The notes beneath the pieces were generated by a model. The model did not search any database, had not been told where the DNA came from, and was given only the letters and a program-made list of their open reading frames with translations. This document shows, in pieces, positions 44,249-53,168 of a stretch of DNA of 64,000 nucleotides (position 1 is its first letter; every line of letters begins with the position of its first letter). Location: contig NZ_JMGA01000041.1 in the NCBI RefSeq assembly GCF_000765145.1, forward strand, positions 1 through 64,000, in the 5' to 3' direction. The translations under genes were made by a program, and so were the position numbers. The stretch comes from Desulfosporosinus sp. HMP52. Its GTDB lineage: Bacteria; Bacillota; Desulfitobacteriia; Desulfitobacteriales; Desulfitobacteriaceae.

Positions 44249-44731
44249 ATGGGGCAGGAGAAGATTTTAGATTTCGTATTGGACAATTTAAAGAAAGTAT
44301 TTTTCCCTGAAGAATGGATTCGGTTGGATCTGAGTGTTTCCAAGACCGAACTCTTGGCTATGCTGATTGTCGATAGGTATGGAGAGGTAATCATGAGTCA
44401 GATATCAGATTATCTGAATGCTCCTCTTAGTACCACGACGGGGCTCGTCAATCGCTTAGTTAAAAACGGCTATCTGCAAAGAGAAAGGAGCGAGGAGGAT
44501 CGGCGAATTGTAACGATCCAGCTTACGGATAAGGGCAAAACAATGATGAGAGAACTTAAAGCAACGATTGAGTCTTACCTGGAAAGATTCAATGCTCTTT
44601 TATCCGCCGAAGAACGTCAACTTCTATTTAAGATTATCATGAAGATCGTTAATGAGTTGAGCCGAAAAGATCCAGACGCTGAGAACCATGAGAAGCAGGA
44701 TCATTTCTTACGAAAAATACCGATTGAATAA
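44249..44731 (+). CDS. MarR-family transcriptional regulator
   Basis: 160 residues: winged helix with SKTELLAMLIVDRYGEVIMS, QISDYLNAPLSTTTGLVNRL, VKNGYLQRERSEEDRRIVTI. The target is not obvious: an RND pump fragment lies upstream and an ArsA-like gene 180 bp downstream. ATG with GGGGGTC. Confidence 0.93.
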   Translation: MGQEKILDFVLDNLKKVFFPEEWIRLDLSVSKTELLAMLIVDRYGEVIMSQISDYLNAPLSTTTGLVNRLVKNGYLQRERSEEDRRIVTIQLTDKGKTMMRELKATIESYLERFNALLSAEERQLLFKIIMKIVNELSRKDPDAENHEKQDHFLRKIPIE

Positions 44732-44914
44732 GTTTTCATACTTCTTAATCCAGATGCTCACGCTAACTAACTTCTTTAAAAAAGAAGGTCAATGTGAGGT
44801 TGCAAATGGATTATGGAGATTTTTTTACAAAATACTTCGCATAAGGTACTATTCGTCAAGAATATAATACTTTAGGGGAAATAAAATGCCGATATAATGC
44901 AGGAGGAATTAACC

Positions 44915-46090
44915 ATGAGAATTATTTTGTATACCGGAAAAGGCGGAGTGGGAAAGACCAGTATTGCCGCTTCAACCGCTTTGCAAAGCGCAAAAAAAGG
45001 CCAAAAAACTTTGGTTGTCAGTACGGACCGTGCCCACAGCTTGGGAGACTCTTTGGATATTAAGCTGTCTCCTGAGCCGCAAGAGATTCGTCCCAATCTC
45101 TGGGCCCAAGAAATTGATTCCGTGCACGAAGTTGAAAAAGGCTGGGGGCAGGTACAAAAATATTTAACCACCTTATTTACGGCAAAAACCATTAAAGATA
45201 TTACCACGGAAGAATTAACGGTCTTTCCCGGCATGGAGGATTTGCTGAGTCTCTTGAGAATCCTTAAGTATTATAAAGAAAAGACCTTTGAGGTGATTAT
45301 CATTGATTGTGCGCCGACAGGGGAGACCTTAGCCCTGCTTAGCTTCCCGGAAATGCTTCGCTGGTGGATGGACAAACTCTTTCCTATCAAGAGAAAAGCT
45401 GTGAAATTTATGAGGCCGGTAGCGGAACCAATTCTCGGGATTCCCTTGCCCACTGATTCGGTAATGGAAGAGATAGAAAAAATCTACCACGAGCTTGATG
45501 AAATGCGCCAGGTGTTTTCCGACCGGGAGATTACAAGTATTCGTATTGTTGTCAATCCGGAAAAGATGGTTGTTAAAGAAGCTCAGCGCAGTTTTACCTA
45601 TTTAAATATTTACGACTTTAATGTGGATGCCGTTGTCGTCAACAGAATTATACCCAGTAATATTTCCGATCAGTATTTTTCCCTCTGGAAAGATATCCAG
45701 AAAAAATATCAGGAAATGATTAGAGACAGCTTTTCCCCTGTGCCCATCTATTATGTGCCGCTCTTTGAACAAGAAATTGTGGGCTTAGAGATGCTGGAGA
45801 GAATGAGTGAAGAGATCTTTAAAGGAGAAGAGCCCACGGCAATTAAGTACAATGCCCGGACACAGAAAATAAGCAAAGAAAATAACGAGTATATTATGGA
45901 GATCTATATGCCTTTCACCACAAAAAGGGATCTTTCCCTCAACCAAAAAGGGGATGAGTTGATTATCAGGGTGGGAAACATTAAACGAACCATTACCTTG
46001 CCCAGAACTTTGCAAAGTCTGTCTGTCCAAGGAGCTAAATTTGAAGATGAAATTCTGAAAGTTCACTTTGGAGGTGTCAGCAATGAATGA
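44915..46090 (+). CDS. ArsA/Get3-family ATPase with C-terminal Hsp20-like domain
   Basis: 391 residues from ATG 44915, which has AGGAGG nine bases upstream; the frame from 44897 overlaps that site. Deviant Walker A YTGKGGVGKTSIAAS with the signature Lys, switch I DRAHSLGDSLD, switch II IIIDCAPTGETLALLSFPEM. The last about 85 residues (from KENNEYIMEIYMPF) form an alpha-crystallin-like beta domain found in bacterial ArsA/Get3 homologues. No arsenite-efflux genes are adjacent, so membrane-protein targeting or a redox chaperone role is as likely as anion transport. Followed, with an 8-base overlap, by a small partner gene. Confidence 0.92.
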   Translation: MRIILYTGKGGVGKTSIAASTALQSAKKGQKTLVVSTDRAHSLGDSLDIKLSPEPQEIRPNLWAQEIDSVHEVEKGWGQVQKYLTTLFTAKTIKDITTEELTVFPGMEDLLSLLRILKYYKEKTFEVIIIDCAPTGETLALLSFPEMLRWWMDKLFPIKRKAVKFMRPVAEPILGIPLPTDSVMEEIEKIYHELDEMRQVFSDREITSIRIVVNPEKMVVKEAQRSFTYLNIYDFNVDAVVVNRIIPSNISDQYFSLWKDIQKKYQEMIRDSFSPVPIYYVPLFEQEIVGLEMLERMSEEIFKGEEPTAIKYNARTQKISKENNEYIMEIYMPFTTKRDLSLNQKGDELIIRVGNIKRTITLPRTLQSLSVQGAKFEDEILKVHFGGVSNE

Positions 46091-46298
46091 CGAAATCCTT
46101 AAACAACTGGTTAATTTCAAATTGTCTTTATTTCATAAAGCTGTGGAGAGAATGCCTGAGCCCGTGCAAAAACCTATCAAAAGTATGGAAGCCCGGGTGA
46201 TGCAGGCTCTTTATGATATCAGCAAAGAGTTCGTGGAGAAGACACCAGTTGGTGAAATTGATAGAACTGGTGGACTGAAGCAAATCAATGTGGAATGA
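46083..46298 (+). CDS. Small protein co-encoded with the ArsA-like ATPase
   Basis: 71 residues, soluble and helical (LVNFKLSLFHKAVERMPEPV, SMEARVMQALYDISKEFVEK). ATG with GGAGGTG inside the end of the ATPase gene, so translation is coupled. I do not know the family; it is probably a binding partner of the ATPase. Confidence 0.75.
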   Translation: MNDEILKQLVNFKLSLFHKAVERMPEPVQKPIKSMEARVMQALYDISKEFVEKTPVGEIDRTGGLKQINVE

Positions 46299-46407
46299 TT
46301 TACCGGGTGATTGAGTCTAAAGTGATGAAGGATGCACTGCTACGATATGTCAATGGGAATTCCCGAACCATATGACCATGTTACTTTGAACTTGGAAGCA
46401 TCCGAAT

Positions 46408-46457
46408 AATTAAACAGGCATACCTCCTTACTTATGGGAAGGTATGCCTGTTTAATT
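46408..46457. terminator. Strong hairpin terminator
   Basis: AATTAAACAGGCATACCT pairs with AGGTATGCCTGTTTAATT (18 bp) around a 14-nt loop. It can serve both the ArsA operon and the convergent small-protein cassette. Confidence 0.8.
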
Positions 46458-46500
46458 TAATGCAATTTTGGTGCTAATTTTGCTGAGGTTGCGTGCACTT

Positions 46501-46644
46501 TTAGAATATTACCCCTAAGGCAATAAGAATTAAAATAGCAATCGCGATAATTCCTGCACCGACTCCTGCACCGACTCCGCCATACCCATAACCAGCGACT
46601 GGGGCAACCTGAGGAGGACAGCATACATTACTCATTCCGTACAT
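46501..46644 (-). CDS. Small Gly/Cys membrane protein A (cassette copy 3)
   Basis: 47 residues with the same sequence plan as copy 2. Ribosome site AAAGGTGG. Confidence 0.75.
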   Translation of the reverse strand: MYGMSNVCCPPQVAPVAGYGYGGVGAGVGAGIIAIAILILIALGVIF

Positions 46645-46670
46645 AATGTTTCCACCTTTCTAACTTAAAA

Positions 46671-46793
46671 TTAGAATACAATTCCTAATGCGATGAGAAG
46701 AAGAATTATTATTACAATAGCCGCAATGCCAGCTCCAAATCCTTTTCCATGATCACAACCGCAAGCGGCTCCACTGACGTTACCAAATGCCAT
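46671..46793 (-). CDS. Small Gly/Cys membrane protein B (cassette copy 3)
   Basis: 40 residues: MAFGNVSGAACGCDHGKGFG plus the membrane helix. Ribosome site AAAGGGGG. DNA upstream (to about 46860) is also conserved with the other copies, so promoter elements are part of the repeated unit. Confidence 0.75.
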   Translation of the reverse strand: MAFGNVSGAACGCDHGKGFGAGIAAIVIIILLLIALGIVF

Positions 46794-47026
46794 TTAACTT
46801 ACCCCCTTTAATCTTGATCTAATCCATAATATGGAAAATATTGTAGTTTGAAATTTGTCTTGTAAAAATATTTGGATCAGTGAAAAATCTGAAATTCTAA
46901 ACAAAAATTTATACCCACCTATGTAAAAATTAAAGAAGGATCACTTAAGAGTTCTATGCCCCAAGGCAGGAATCACTGATGAATCAATCAAAGGGAACTC
47001 GTTCTAAGAATCCACAGGCGTTGCTC

Positions 47027-47102
47027 TTGACAGACTAAGTTATAAGTTCTATATTATATCAAGTAACTAACTAGTTACTTACTTACTTACTTACTTGCTT
47101 GC
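47027..47102 (+). promoter_or_regulatory. tetR promoter, operator and tetranucleotide repeat
   Basis: TTGACA (47027-47032), 17-bp spacer, TATATT (47050-47055). Just downstream AAGTAACTAA-CTAGTTACTT forms an imperfect palindrome, the likely TetR operator. It runs into (TTAC)5(TTGC)2 at 47075-47102, a simple-sequence tract in the 5' leader. Confidence 0.75.
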
Positions 47103-47159
47103 TTGGACGTAAATCACGCGAAAGCAATCTATCAGCAAATGAAAGTGGTGACATGAAAA

Positions 47160-47831
47160 ATGAAAGATAACTCGACACATCCCCTTAATACAGAAAAAAA
47201 TGGTGACCTTACTCGGTCGGAGGAAAGCAAACAACGAATACTTTTAGCTGGAACAGCTATTTTTGCCCAAAAAGGACTCGAAGGTTCAAGAGTAGATGAA
47301 ATTGCTGATGACGCAAAGATTAATAAGCGCATGATCTATCACTACTTCGGGAGTAAAGAAAACTTATATGTGGAAGTACTTCGTTACAATTATACTAAGC
47401 TCTATGCAAGAGGGTCGTCAGTAATCCAGTCAGGAACGGACCCTGAAACAGTGATTAAGCAGGCCATACGGGAATACTTTTATTATTTGGCAGAGCACGA
47501 TGAGTTTGTGCGTCTAATGAGCTGGGAGGCTTTGAATCAGGAGAAATATGCGAACAGAGTCCTTCCCCAACTAATTGACCCTGCTGAGCCTGTGCTTCGT
47601 GAGTTTTTGCAAGAAGGCCAGCAGGCGGGTCTGATACGTAAGAATATTGATATCCGTCATCTTCTGGTGAGTGTTAATGCTCTATGCCTAGTCTATTTTT
47701 CAAGACGGGAGATGCTTCAGACCTTTTGGAAGGAGGATATGATGGCTCCTTCTATGCTCGAAGAGCGCTTGACACATATCCAAGACATCATCTTTAATGG
47801 AATACTAAAACATGGGGAGGAAGAAATGTGA
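47160..47831 (+). CDS. TetR-family transcriptional regulator
   Basis: 223 residues: helix-turn-helix QRILLAGTAIFAQKGLEGSR, VDEIADDAKINKRMIYHYFG, SKENLYVEVLRYNYTKLYA, with a larger all-helical ligand domain. First gene of a three-gene run with the membrane-fusion protein and ABC-2 permease; its last four bases overlap the next start (ATGTGA). Confidence 0.94.
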   Translation: MKDNSTHPLNTEKNGDLTRSEESKQRILLAGTAIFAQKGLEGSRVDEIADDAKINKRMIYHYFGSKENLYVEVLRYNYTKLYARGSSVIQSGTDPETVIKQAIREYFYYLAEHDEFVRLMSWEALNQEKYANRVLPQLIDPAEPVLREFLQEGQQAGLIRKNIDIRHLLVSVNALCLVYFSRREMLQTFWKEDMMAPSMLEERLTHIQDIIFNGILKHGEEEM

Positions 47832-48865
47832 ACTTGCAATACATCAAAAAGGTAACAAAAATAATCGGTTTGTTGACCTTGGCTACAACCCTAACAGGGT
47901 GTGCTTCCTATTTTCCGGTAGGAGTAGCGATTGCTACTCAACAACAATCCGCTACATATTTCACTGGAAATGCTGAAGCTCAAGAAGTTAGCGTTAATAC
48001 TAAAATTCCCGGCCGGGTAGTTAAGTTAAATGTACATGAGGGTCAGGAGGTCAGGACAGGAGACATAGTGGCCCAAATTGACGACAGTGATCTTAAAGCA
48101 AAGGAAGAAGCAGCACAGGCTGCCGTAAAGGTGGCTCAAGGAGACATTATCAAAGCAACAGCCGCAATGTCCGCCACAGACAGTGCGACCAACGCTGCCA
48201 TCGCCAAAGCACAAGTTGGAGTTGAAAAGGCTAAAACCGACGCAGAATTAGTGCTGAAGACCTATCAACGTATGTTAGATTTACATAAAGCAAAGGTTAT
48301 TTCGGATCAAGATATGGATGGAGCGGAAAATAAATATAAGCTGTCATTAGTAGGAGTGGAAGCTGCTGAAGCTGACTTAGGGATGGCTCAGGCGGCACGT
48401 GCACAACTCGACGTCTATGCTGCAGATATTCAAAGAGCACAGGCTTCAAAAGCTGCTGCCGAAGGGCAACTGAAGGAGATCGCAAATAATCTTGCGGAGG
48501 CTCAAATCAAAGCACCTTGTGATGGGACGGTTACTTCGCTTAACGTAAAAGAAGGGGAAATGGTCTCCCAGGGACTGCCCCTTATGAGTGTCACCAATTA
48601 TTTGGACAACTGGGTTAACGTGAAGGTAAGTGAGAGTGTGTTGACTGATCTAAAGTTAGAACAGGAAGTTGCCATTCTGATCTCCAGCCAGGAAAATAAG
48701 AAACTTAGTGGGAAAATCATAGATATTAGTCGCAAACCAGAATTTGCAACCACCCGGGCTACCAATGATCGGGGGGAAAAGGATATCGTTTCTTATAATG
48801 TTAAAGTTCAGGTTAACTCGCCAGCCTTAAGGCCGGGTATGGAGGTTAGTGTAAAATTTAATTAA
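47828..48865 (+). CDS. HlyD-type membrane fusion lipoprotein
   Basis: 345 residues, GTG start. Signal with lipobox TLATTLTGCASYF. Biotinyl-lipoyl half-motifs VNTKIPGRVVKLNVHEGQEV and IKAPCDGTVTSLNVKEGEMV flank a long coiled hairpin of about 110 residues rich in Ala, Lys and Glu. A beta-barrel domain follows (VSQGLPLMSVTNYLDNWVNV). In a Gram-positive it would link an exporter to the envelope. Translationally coupled to tetR. Confidence 0.93.
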   Translation: MNLQYIKKVTKIIGLLTLATTLTGCASYFPVGVAIATQQQSATYFTGNAEAQEVSVNTKIPGRVVKLNVHEGQEVRTGDIVAQIDDSDLKAKEEAAQAAVKVAQGDIIKATAAMSATDSATNAAIAKAQVGVEKAKTDAELVLKTYQRMLDLHKAKVISDQDMDGAENKYKLSLVGVEAAEADLGMAQAARAQLDVYAADIQRAQASKAAAEGQLKEIANNLAEAQIKAPCDGTVTSLNVKEGEMVSQGLPLMSVTNYLDNWVNVKVSESVLTDLKLEQEVAILISSQENKKLSGKIIDISRKPEFATTRATNDRGEKDIVSYNVKVQVNSPALRPGMEVSVKFN

Positions 48866-48883
48866 GGGTGAGGAGTCTGAACA

Positions 48884-50065
48884 ATGGGTATTCTAAAAGT
48901 AGCCCTCCGTGAACTCAAGTATATTATCCGAAACAAACGAATGTTGGTAGTGATATTCATGATACCGCTGCTATATATGCTACTATTTGGTCTGATGTAC
49001 AGTACTCATGTGGTTAAGGACATCAAGACTGTAGTTCTGGATTATAATAACACTGCCACTAGCAGGGCTATCGCCCAGGGGTTTCGGGATTCTGAGAAGT
49101 TTGATGTTGTTGGCCAGGTGGTAAGCGAAGCTGAACTACGCAGCGAGATGGAGAATCGTAAAATCACTGCGGGCATCGTTATCCCAGCAGATCTGGACGC
49201 TAAGATAAAAACCGGGGAAGGCAGTACCGTTCTGGTGATTGTCAATGGAACGAACCTATTATTCAGTAATGCTGTACTTTCTGCGGCTAATGAAATAGTA
49301 GGAACATTTTCCGCAGGTGCTAGTATCAAGGGTCTGGAGAGTGGAGCAGGACTGCTTCCGAACCAGGCAGCCTCAGCCGCCCTGCCCGCGCGAATTGCTC
49401 TTAGAATATGGTATAATCCAACCTTCAACTATGCGAACTTTTTGCTGCTAGGCTTAGCTGGTACAGTGGCACAGCAAATTGCCTTGCTCTATGTAGCAAG
49501 TGCTTTGTCAAGAGAAAAGAGTCTTGGAACGATTAATGAACTGAGGCCTTATAATGCAATAGAAGTGGTCTTGGGGAAGTTAACTGTCCACTTTCTGCTT
49601 AATATGTTGAGCGCTAACTTAGTCTATTATCTCTGCATTAGTTATTTCCAGGTGCCCTATCACGGCAGCATATGGATCTTTGAGTTGCTGCTTTCCGTCT
49701 TTCTCCTGACCATCATGTCCTTAGGAGTGATGTTATCTATTATTTGTAAAAACGAACTTGAAGCCACCCAATTAGCTATGCTTTTTGCTGTGCCTTCCTT
49801 CCTGATATCCGGCTTCACTTGGCCGCTTCAGGCAATGCCTGATTTTGTGCAGATGATTTCGAAAGTCCTTCCCCTTACCTATTTTGTCTCTGAAGTTAGG
49901 GATTTGGCCTTGATGGGAATTAATTTTGAGCAGGTTCTGCCTAATATCTGGACACTGCTAAAGATGACAGCGGTCTTTCTGCCGTTAGCCATCGGCTTAG
50001 TCCATCGTCAACTTAAAAAGGAATTCCAACAGGTAGAAGAAAAGTATACAGAAATAGCGGGATAG
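48884..50065 (+). CDS. ABC-2 type permease
   Basis: 393 residues. N-terminal helix RMLVVIFMIPLLYMLLFGLM, an extracellular loop of about 150 residues, then five helices (LLLGLAGTVAQQIALLYVAS to PLTYFVSEVRDLALMGINF). It is the YhhJ/YbhR type that works with an HlyD partner. No ATPase gene is in this operon, so the ATPase must be encoded elsewhere or has been lost. A 17-bp hairpin follows. Confidence 0.92.
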   Translation: MGILKVALRELKYIIRNKRMLVVIFMIPLLYMLLFGLMYSTHVVKDIKTVVLDYNNTATSRAIAQGFRDSEKFDVVGQVVSEAELRSEMENRKITAGIVIPADLDAKIKTGEGSTVLVIVNGTNLLFSNAVLSAANEIVGTFSAGASIKGLESGAGLLPNQAASAALPARIALRIWYNPTFNYANFLLLGLAGTVAQQIALLYVASALSREKSLGTINELRPYNAIEVVLGKLTVHFLLNMLSANLVYYLCISYFQVPYHGSIWIFELLLSVFLLTIMSLGVMLSIICKNELEATQLAMLFAVPSFLISGFTWPLQAMPDFVQMISKVLPLTYFVSEVRDLALMGINFEQVLPNIWTLLKMTAVFLPLAIGLVHRQLKKEFQQVEEKYTEIAG

Positions 50066-50069
50066 ATGC

Positions 50070-50112
50070 CAGGCCCTTGAAATATGTTGAATCAGCATAT
50101 TTCAAGGGCCTG
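50070..50112. repeat. 17-bp hairpin after the ABC-2 gene
   Basis: CAGGCCCTTGAAATATG pairs with CATATTTCAAGGGCCTG around a 9-nt loop. The right half is part of a Uma2-gene tail. No T-tract. Confidence 0.75.
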
Positions 50113-50142
50113 AAGGTAGCATTGGGTAATACATTTATATAG
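50083..50142 (+). pseudogene. 3' tail of a Uma2-family gene
   Basis: The frame YVESAYFKGLKVALGNTFI is nearly the same as the end of the Phd-Uma2 gene (YVESAYFKGLKVTLADMFL). DNA homology continues past the stop to about 50210, matching 60637-60700. The rest of the gene is absent. Confidence 0.8.
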
Positions 50143-50223
50143 AGATAGTAATATATCGGATAGTTAAATGTCTGAAATATCTCGACTTGACTATGGATAA
50201 TAAGTCCTCTGGGCTTTGAACTA

Positions 50224-50252
50224 TTGTCAGGGAGGGATATTTTTAGTATAAT
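50224..50252 (+). promoter_or_regulatory. Promoter of the marR gene at 50306
   Basis: TTGTCA, 17-bp spacer, TATAAT. Transcription would start near 50259, making the in-frame TTG at 50258 an unlikely start codon. Confidence 0.7.
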
Positions 50253-50305
50253 ACAACTTGAATATCAAACAATATGGTGTTTTAACTAAATTTGGAGGAT
50301 GGTTT

Positions 50306-50719
50306 ATGCTTGAAGAATTAACCAATGAACTTTTATTTTTCTTTAACGGGTTTTCATCTTGGGAAAATTCAATAGTACGTGCAAGCGATTTAACAATTTC
50401 AGAGGCCCATGCCTTAGAGGTATTGGGAGAACACGAAAAAATGAATATGAAATCTCTAGCTCAAAAACTGGGAGTTACGACGGGAACTACAACGGTAACG
50501 GTCGATAGGCTGGAGAAGAAAAACTTTGCAAAACGTGAATCAACTCTGGAAGATAGACGGGTTAACTTAATTGTACTGACGGAAAAAGGGAAGAATGCTT
50601 TTGCGGAACACCATAACTACCACATACAATTAACGGAACAGATGGTCTCTGTATTGAGCGAAGATGAAATAAAGCAATTCCATGATACCCTCAAAAAGAT
50701 AAATATGGAAACTTTTTAA
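50306..50719 (+). CDS. MarR-family transcriptional regulator
   Basis: 137 residues from ATG 50306, which has GGAGG nine bases upstream. The winged helix contains AHALEVLGEHEKMNMKSLAQ, KLGVTTGTTTVTVDRLEKKN and STLEDRRVNLIVLTEKGKNA. A longer frame from TTG 50258 is open but lies at the predicted transcription start. A degenerate copy of its promoter and first codons is found at 50883-50970, just before the P-type ATPase. Confidence 0.9.
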   Translation: MLEELTNELLFFFNGFSSWENSIVRASDLTISEAHALEVLGEHEKMNMKSLAQKLGVTTGTTTVTVDRLEKKNFAKRESTLEDRRVNLIVLTEKGKNAFAEHHNYHIQLTEQMVSVLSEDEIKQFHDTLKKINMETF

Positions 50720-50882
50720 TCTGGGCAAGTAAAGTCTATGCTCAATTAAAAGGAGTCAGAAAAACGGATCCCTAAGAAAAAAGATACTTAATCCATTTTA
50801 ATAAAGACTAGATGCCACAAAAGAAAAGTCCATCCTAGTCGATTTCCCTATTCGCAATATTTGTAAGTTACGGACATACATC

Positions 50883-50970
50883 GTTGTTGTGAGGGGATAT
50901 TTTTATCGGAATATATCTTGAATATAGAATTATATGAAATACTTACTAAATTCGGGCGGCTTATGAGTGA
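50883..50970 (+). pseudogene. Degenerate copy of the marR 5' region
   Basis: The sequence from GAGGGGATATTTTTA onward parallels 50230-50313, including a short frame NIELYEILTKFGRLMSE that ends at once. It places a marR-derived leader in front of the metal-ATPase gene. Confidence 0.7.
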
Positions 50971-51057
50971 GTAATCAACTCAAGGAAGACAGAAGGGGCT
51001 AACTTAATTATTTTAACTACAATAGTAAAAAGATAGGTATTTGAAAGGATGATATAG

Positions 51058-52920
51058 GTGATCAAACTATTACAAGACGACGAAAAAAGGACAGTCCTAT
51101 TTCTAGCAATATCGTTCATTTCCGTCGTAATCAGCTTCTTAAATGTGGGAGATTTACCCTTTGATGTCGCATGGCTGGCAATTTTATTGTGCGGGATACC
51201 GATCATCAAGGGGGCCGTTGTCGGCCTCGTTACCGAATTTGATATTAAAGCAGATGTGCTGGTATCCATCGCCTTAATTGCCGCGGTTATCATTGGCGAA
51301 ATTTTTGCCGCTGGCGAAGTCGCCTTTATTATGGCAATCGGTGCGTATCTGGAAGAACGAACTGTGGCAAAAGCCCGTGCAGGCATTGAAAAGCTGGTGC
51401 ACCTCACCCCGACCACCGCAAGGGTTGTCTGGAATGGGGAAGAAGTTATTGTCCCTGCCGAGCAGGTCAAAGTTGGTGATACTCTACGGGTGCTTGCAGG
51501 CGAAACCATAGCTGTAGACGGCATCATTATCAAGGGACAAACCTCGGTTAATCAGGCAGTGATGACCGGAGAGAGCCTACCGGTTGACAAGTGCGAGGGT
51601 GATGAGGTTTATAGCGGTACGGTCAATCAGTACGGGACATTCGAAATGAAGACTACAAAAGTTGGTGAGGACAGTTCCCTGCAAAGAATGATAAGGCTGG
51701 TACAATCGGCGGACGCCGGCAAAGCGAAGATTGTCGGGATTGCAGACAGATGGGCTACCTGGATTGTAGTTATTGCCTTGCTTTCTGCTGGAGCCACTTG
51801 GTTGATGACAGGTGAAATAATCCGCGCTGTGACCATCTTGGTCGTATTTTGTCCTTGTGCTTTGGTGTTGGCAACGCCAACAGCTATTATGGCCGGTATC
51901 GGCAATGCCACGAAAGTTGGTATCCTGATCCGTGAAGGAGACGCTTTGGAAAGACTATCTGAAGTAAAGCGGATTGCCTTTGACAAAACAGGCACCCTTA
52001 CTTATGGAAAGCCTGACGTCGCAGCCGTCGAAAGCTTTGTTCCCAGCCTGACCGTTACTGAATTGCTGTCTCTGACGGCTTCCGCAGAGCTGCGTTCCGA
52101 GCATCCGTTAGGAAAAGCCATTGTCGCTCATTACAAGCTAGCCACTAACCCATCTATACCGGAACCCAGCGATTTTCTGATGCTTGCGGGGCGTGGTGTT
52201 TCCGCCTTGGTAGACGGCCGCAGGATACTGGCCGGGAATGCAGAACTGCTGCGCGATAACTCTATCCTCTTAACCCCAACCATCGTAGAAAAGGCGGATA
52301 CATACAGAAATAAAGGCTGCACCATCATCTTTGTATCTGTGGACGGCGAGCCTTCGGGCTTTATCGCCTTGTCGGACACTTTGCGGCCCGATGCTGTGAA
52401 TGTGGTTAGGAAGATTGAGAAATTAGGGGTTAAGAACGTATTGCTAACAGGTGACAATCACCATGCCGCGTCTCATATGGCAAAGATCGCGGGAATTCAG
52501 GACATCCATACGGATTGCCTGCCCGAAAATAAAATGGCAATTATCGAAGAGTATCAAGGCCACGGCGACTTGGTCTGTATGGTAGGCGACGGTGTGAACG
52601 ATGCGCCTGCTCTAAAAAAAGCTCATGTAGGCATCGCTATGGGAGGTATCGGCAGTGATATAGCCGTGGAAGCAGCGGACATTGCCCTGGTGGGTGACGA
52701 TATAAAGAGCATTCCCCATTTGCTTGCCTTAGCAAAACGAACGATGAATACGATCAAATTCAATATGGCCATTTCTATGGCCCTAAACTTTGTCGCAATT
52801 ATTCTGGCCATGGCAGGGGTTCTCGGACCTGTTGTGGGCGCGCTGGTACATAATGCCGGTTCAGTCGCGGTGATTATCAATTCATCCTTATTATTACACT
52901 GGAAGGAGAATGAAAAATAA
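51058..52920 (+). CDS. Heavy-metal-translocating P1B-type ATPase
   Basis: 620 residues, GTG start with AAAGGATGATA. It has no N-terminal metal-binding domain. Actuator motif VMTGESLPVDK, transmembrane metal motif VFCPCALVLATPT (CPC), phosphorylation site FDKTGTLTYG, nucleotide-binding HP in SEHPLGKAI, hinge MVGDGVNDAPALKKA. The final helices contain FNMAISMALNFVAIILAMAG. CPC plus lack of copper-type helix motifs suggests export of Zn, Cd or Pb, but the metal cannot be settled by eye. A 3' fragment of a very similar gene is at 36938-37135. Confidence 0.95.
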   Translation: MIKLLQDDEKRTVLFLAISFISVVISFLNVGDLPFDVAWLAILLCGIPIIKGAVVGLVTEFDIKADVLVSIALIAAVIIGEIFAAGEVAFIMAIGAYLEERTVAKARAGIEKLVHLTPTTARVVWNGEEVIVPAEQVKVGDTLRVLAGETIAVDGIIIKGQTSVNQAVMTGESLPVDKCEGDEVYSGTVNQYGTFEMKTTKVGEDSSLQRMIRLVQSADAGKAKIVGIADRWATWIVVIALLSAGATWLMTGEIIRAVTILVVFCPCALVLATPTAIMAGIGNATKVGILIREGDALERLSEVKRIAFDKTGTLTYGKPDVAAVESFVPSLTVTELLSLTASAELRSEHPLGKAIVAHYKLATNPSIPEPSDFLMLAGRGVSALVDGRRILAGNAELLRDNSILLTPTIVEKADTYRNKGCTIIFVSVDGEPSGFIALSDTLRPDAVNVVRKIEKLGVKNVLLTGDNHHAASHMAKIAGIQDIHTDCLPENKMAIIEEYQGHGDLVCMVGDGVNDAPALKKAHVGIAMGGIGSDIAVEAADIALVGDDIKSIPHLLALAKRTMNTIKFNMAISMALNFVAIILAMAGVLGPVVGALVHNAGSVAVIINSSLLLHWKENEK

Positions 52921-53072
52921 GCCTGATGATTTTTACTAGTCTTGGTTTATTGGTGTAAGTGTGACGGGGATTGTTTTAGGTACATCCCAAGGAAAGTTTT
53001 ACTCAAACAGAAGAGGTCTGGCTTTGGAATGTTCTATCTCATGGGGCGAAATACGAAAAATTGCACTTAAAT

Positions 53073-53097
53073 AAGGGAACTTACTGTAAGTTCCCTT
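53073..53097. terminator. Hairpin terminator
   Basis: AAGGGAACTT pairs with AAGTTCCCTT around ACTGT, between the convergent ATPase and Uma2 genes. Confidence 0.75.
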
Positions 53098-53168
53098 AAA
53101 AAATTTTAATAATATTCTGAAGCAAAATCATTATTAGGGTTGTTTAAGGAAGAGGGTATTCCACTTTG

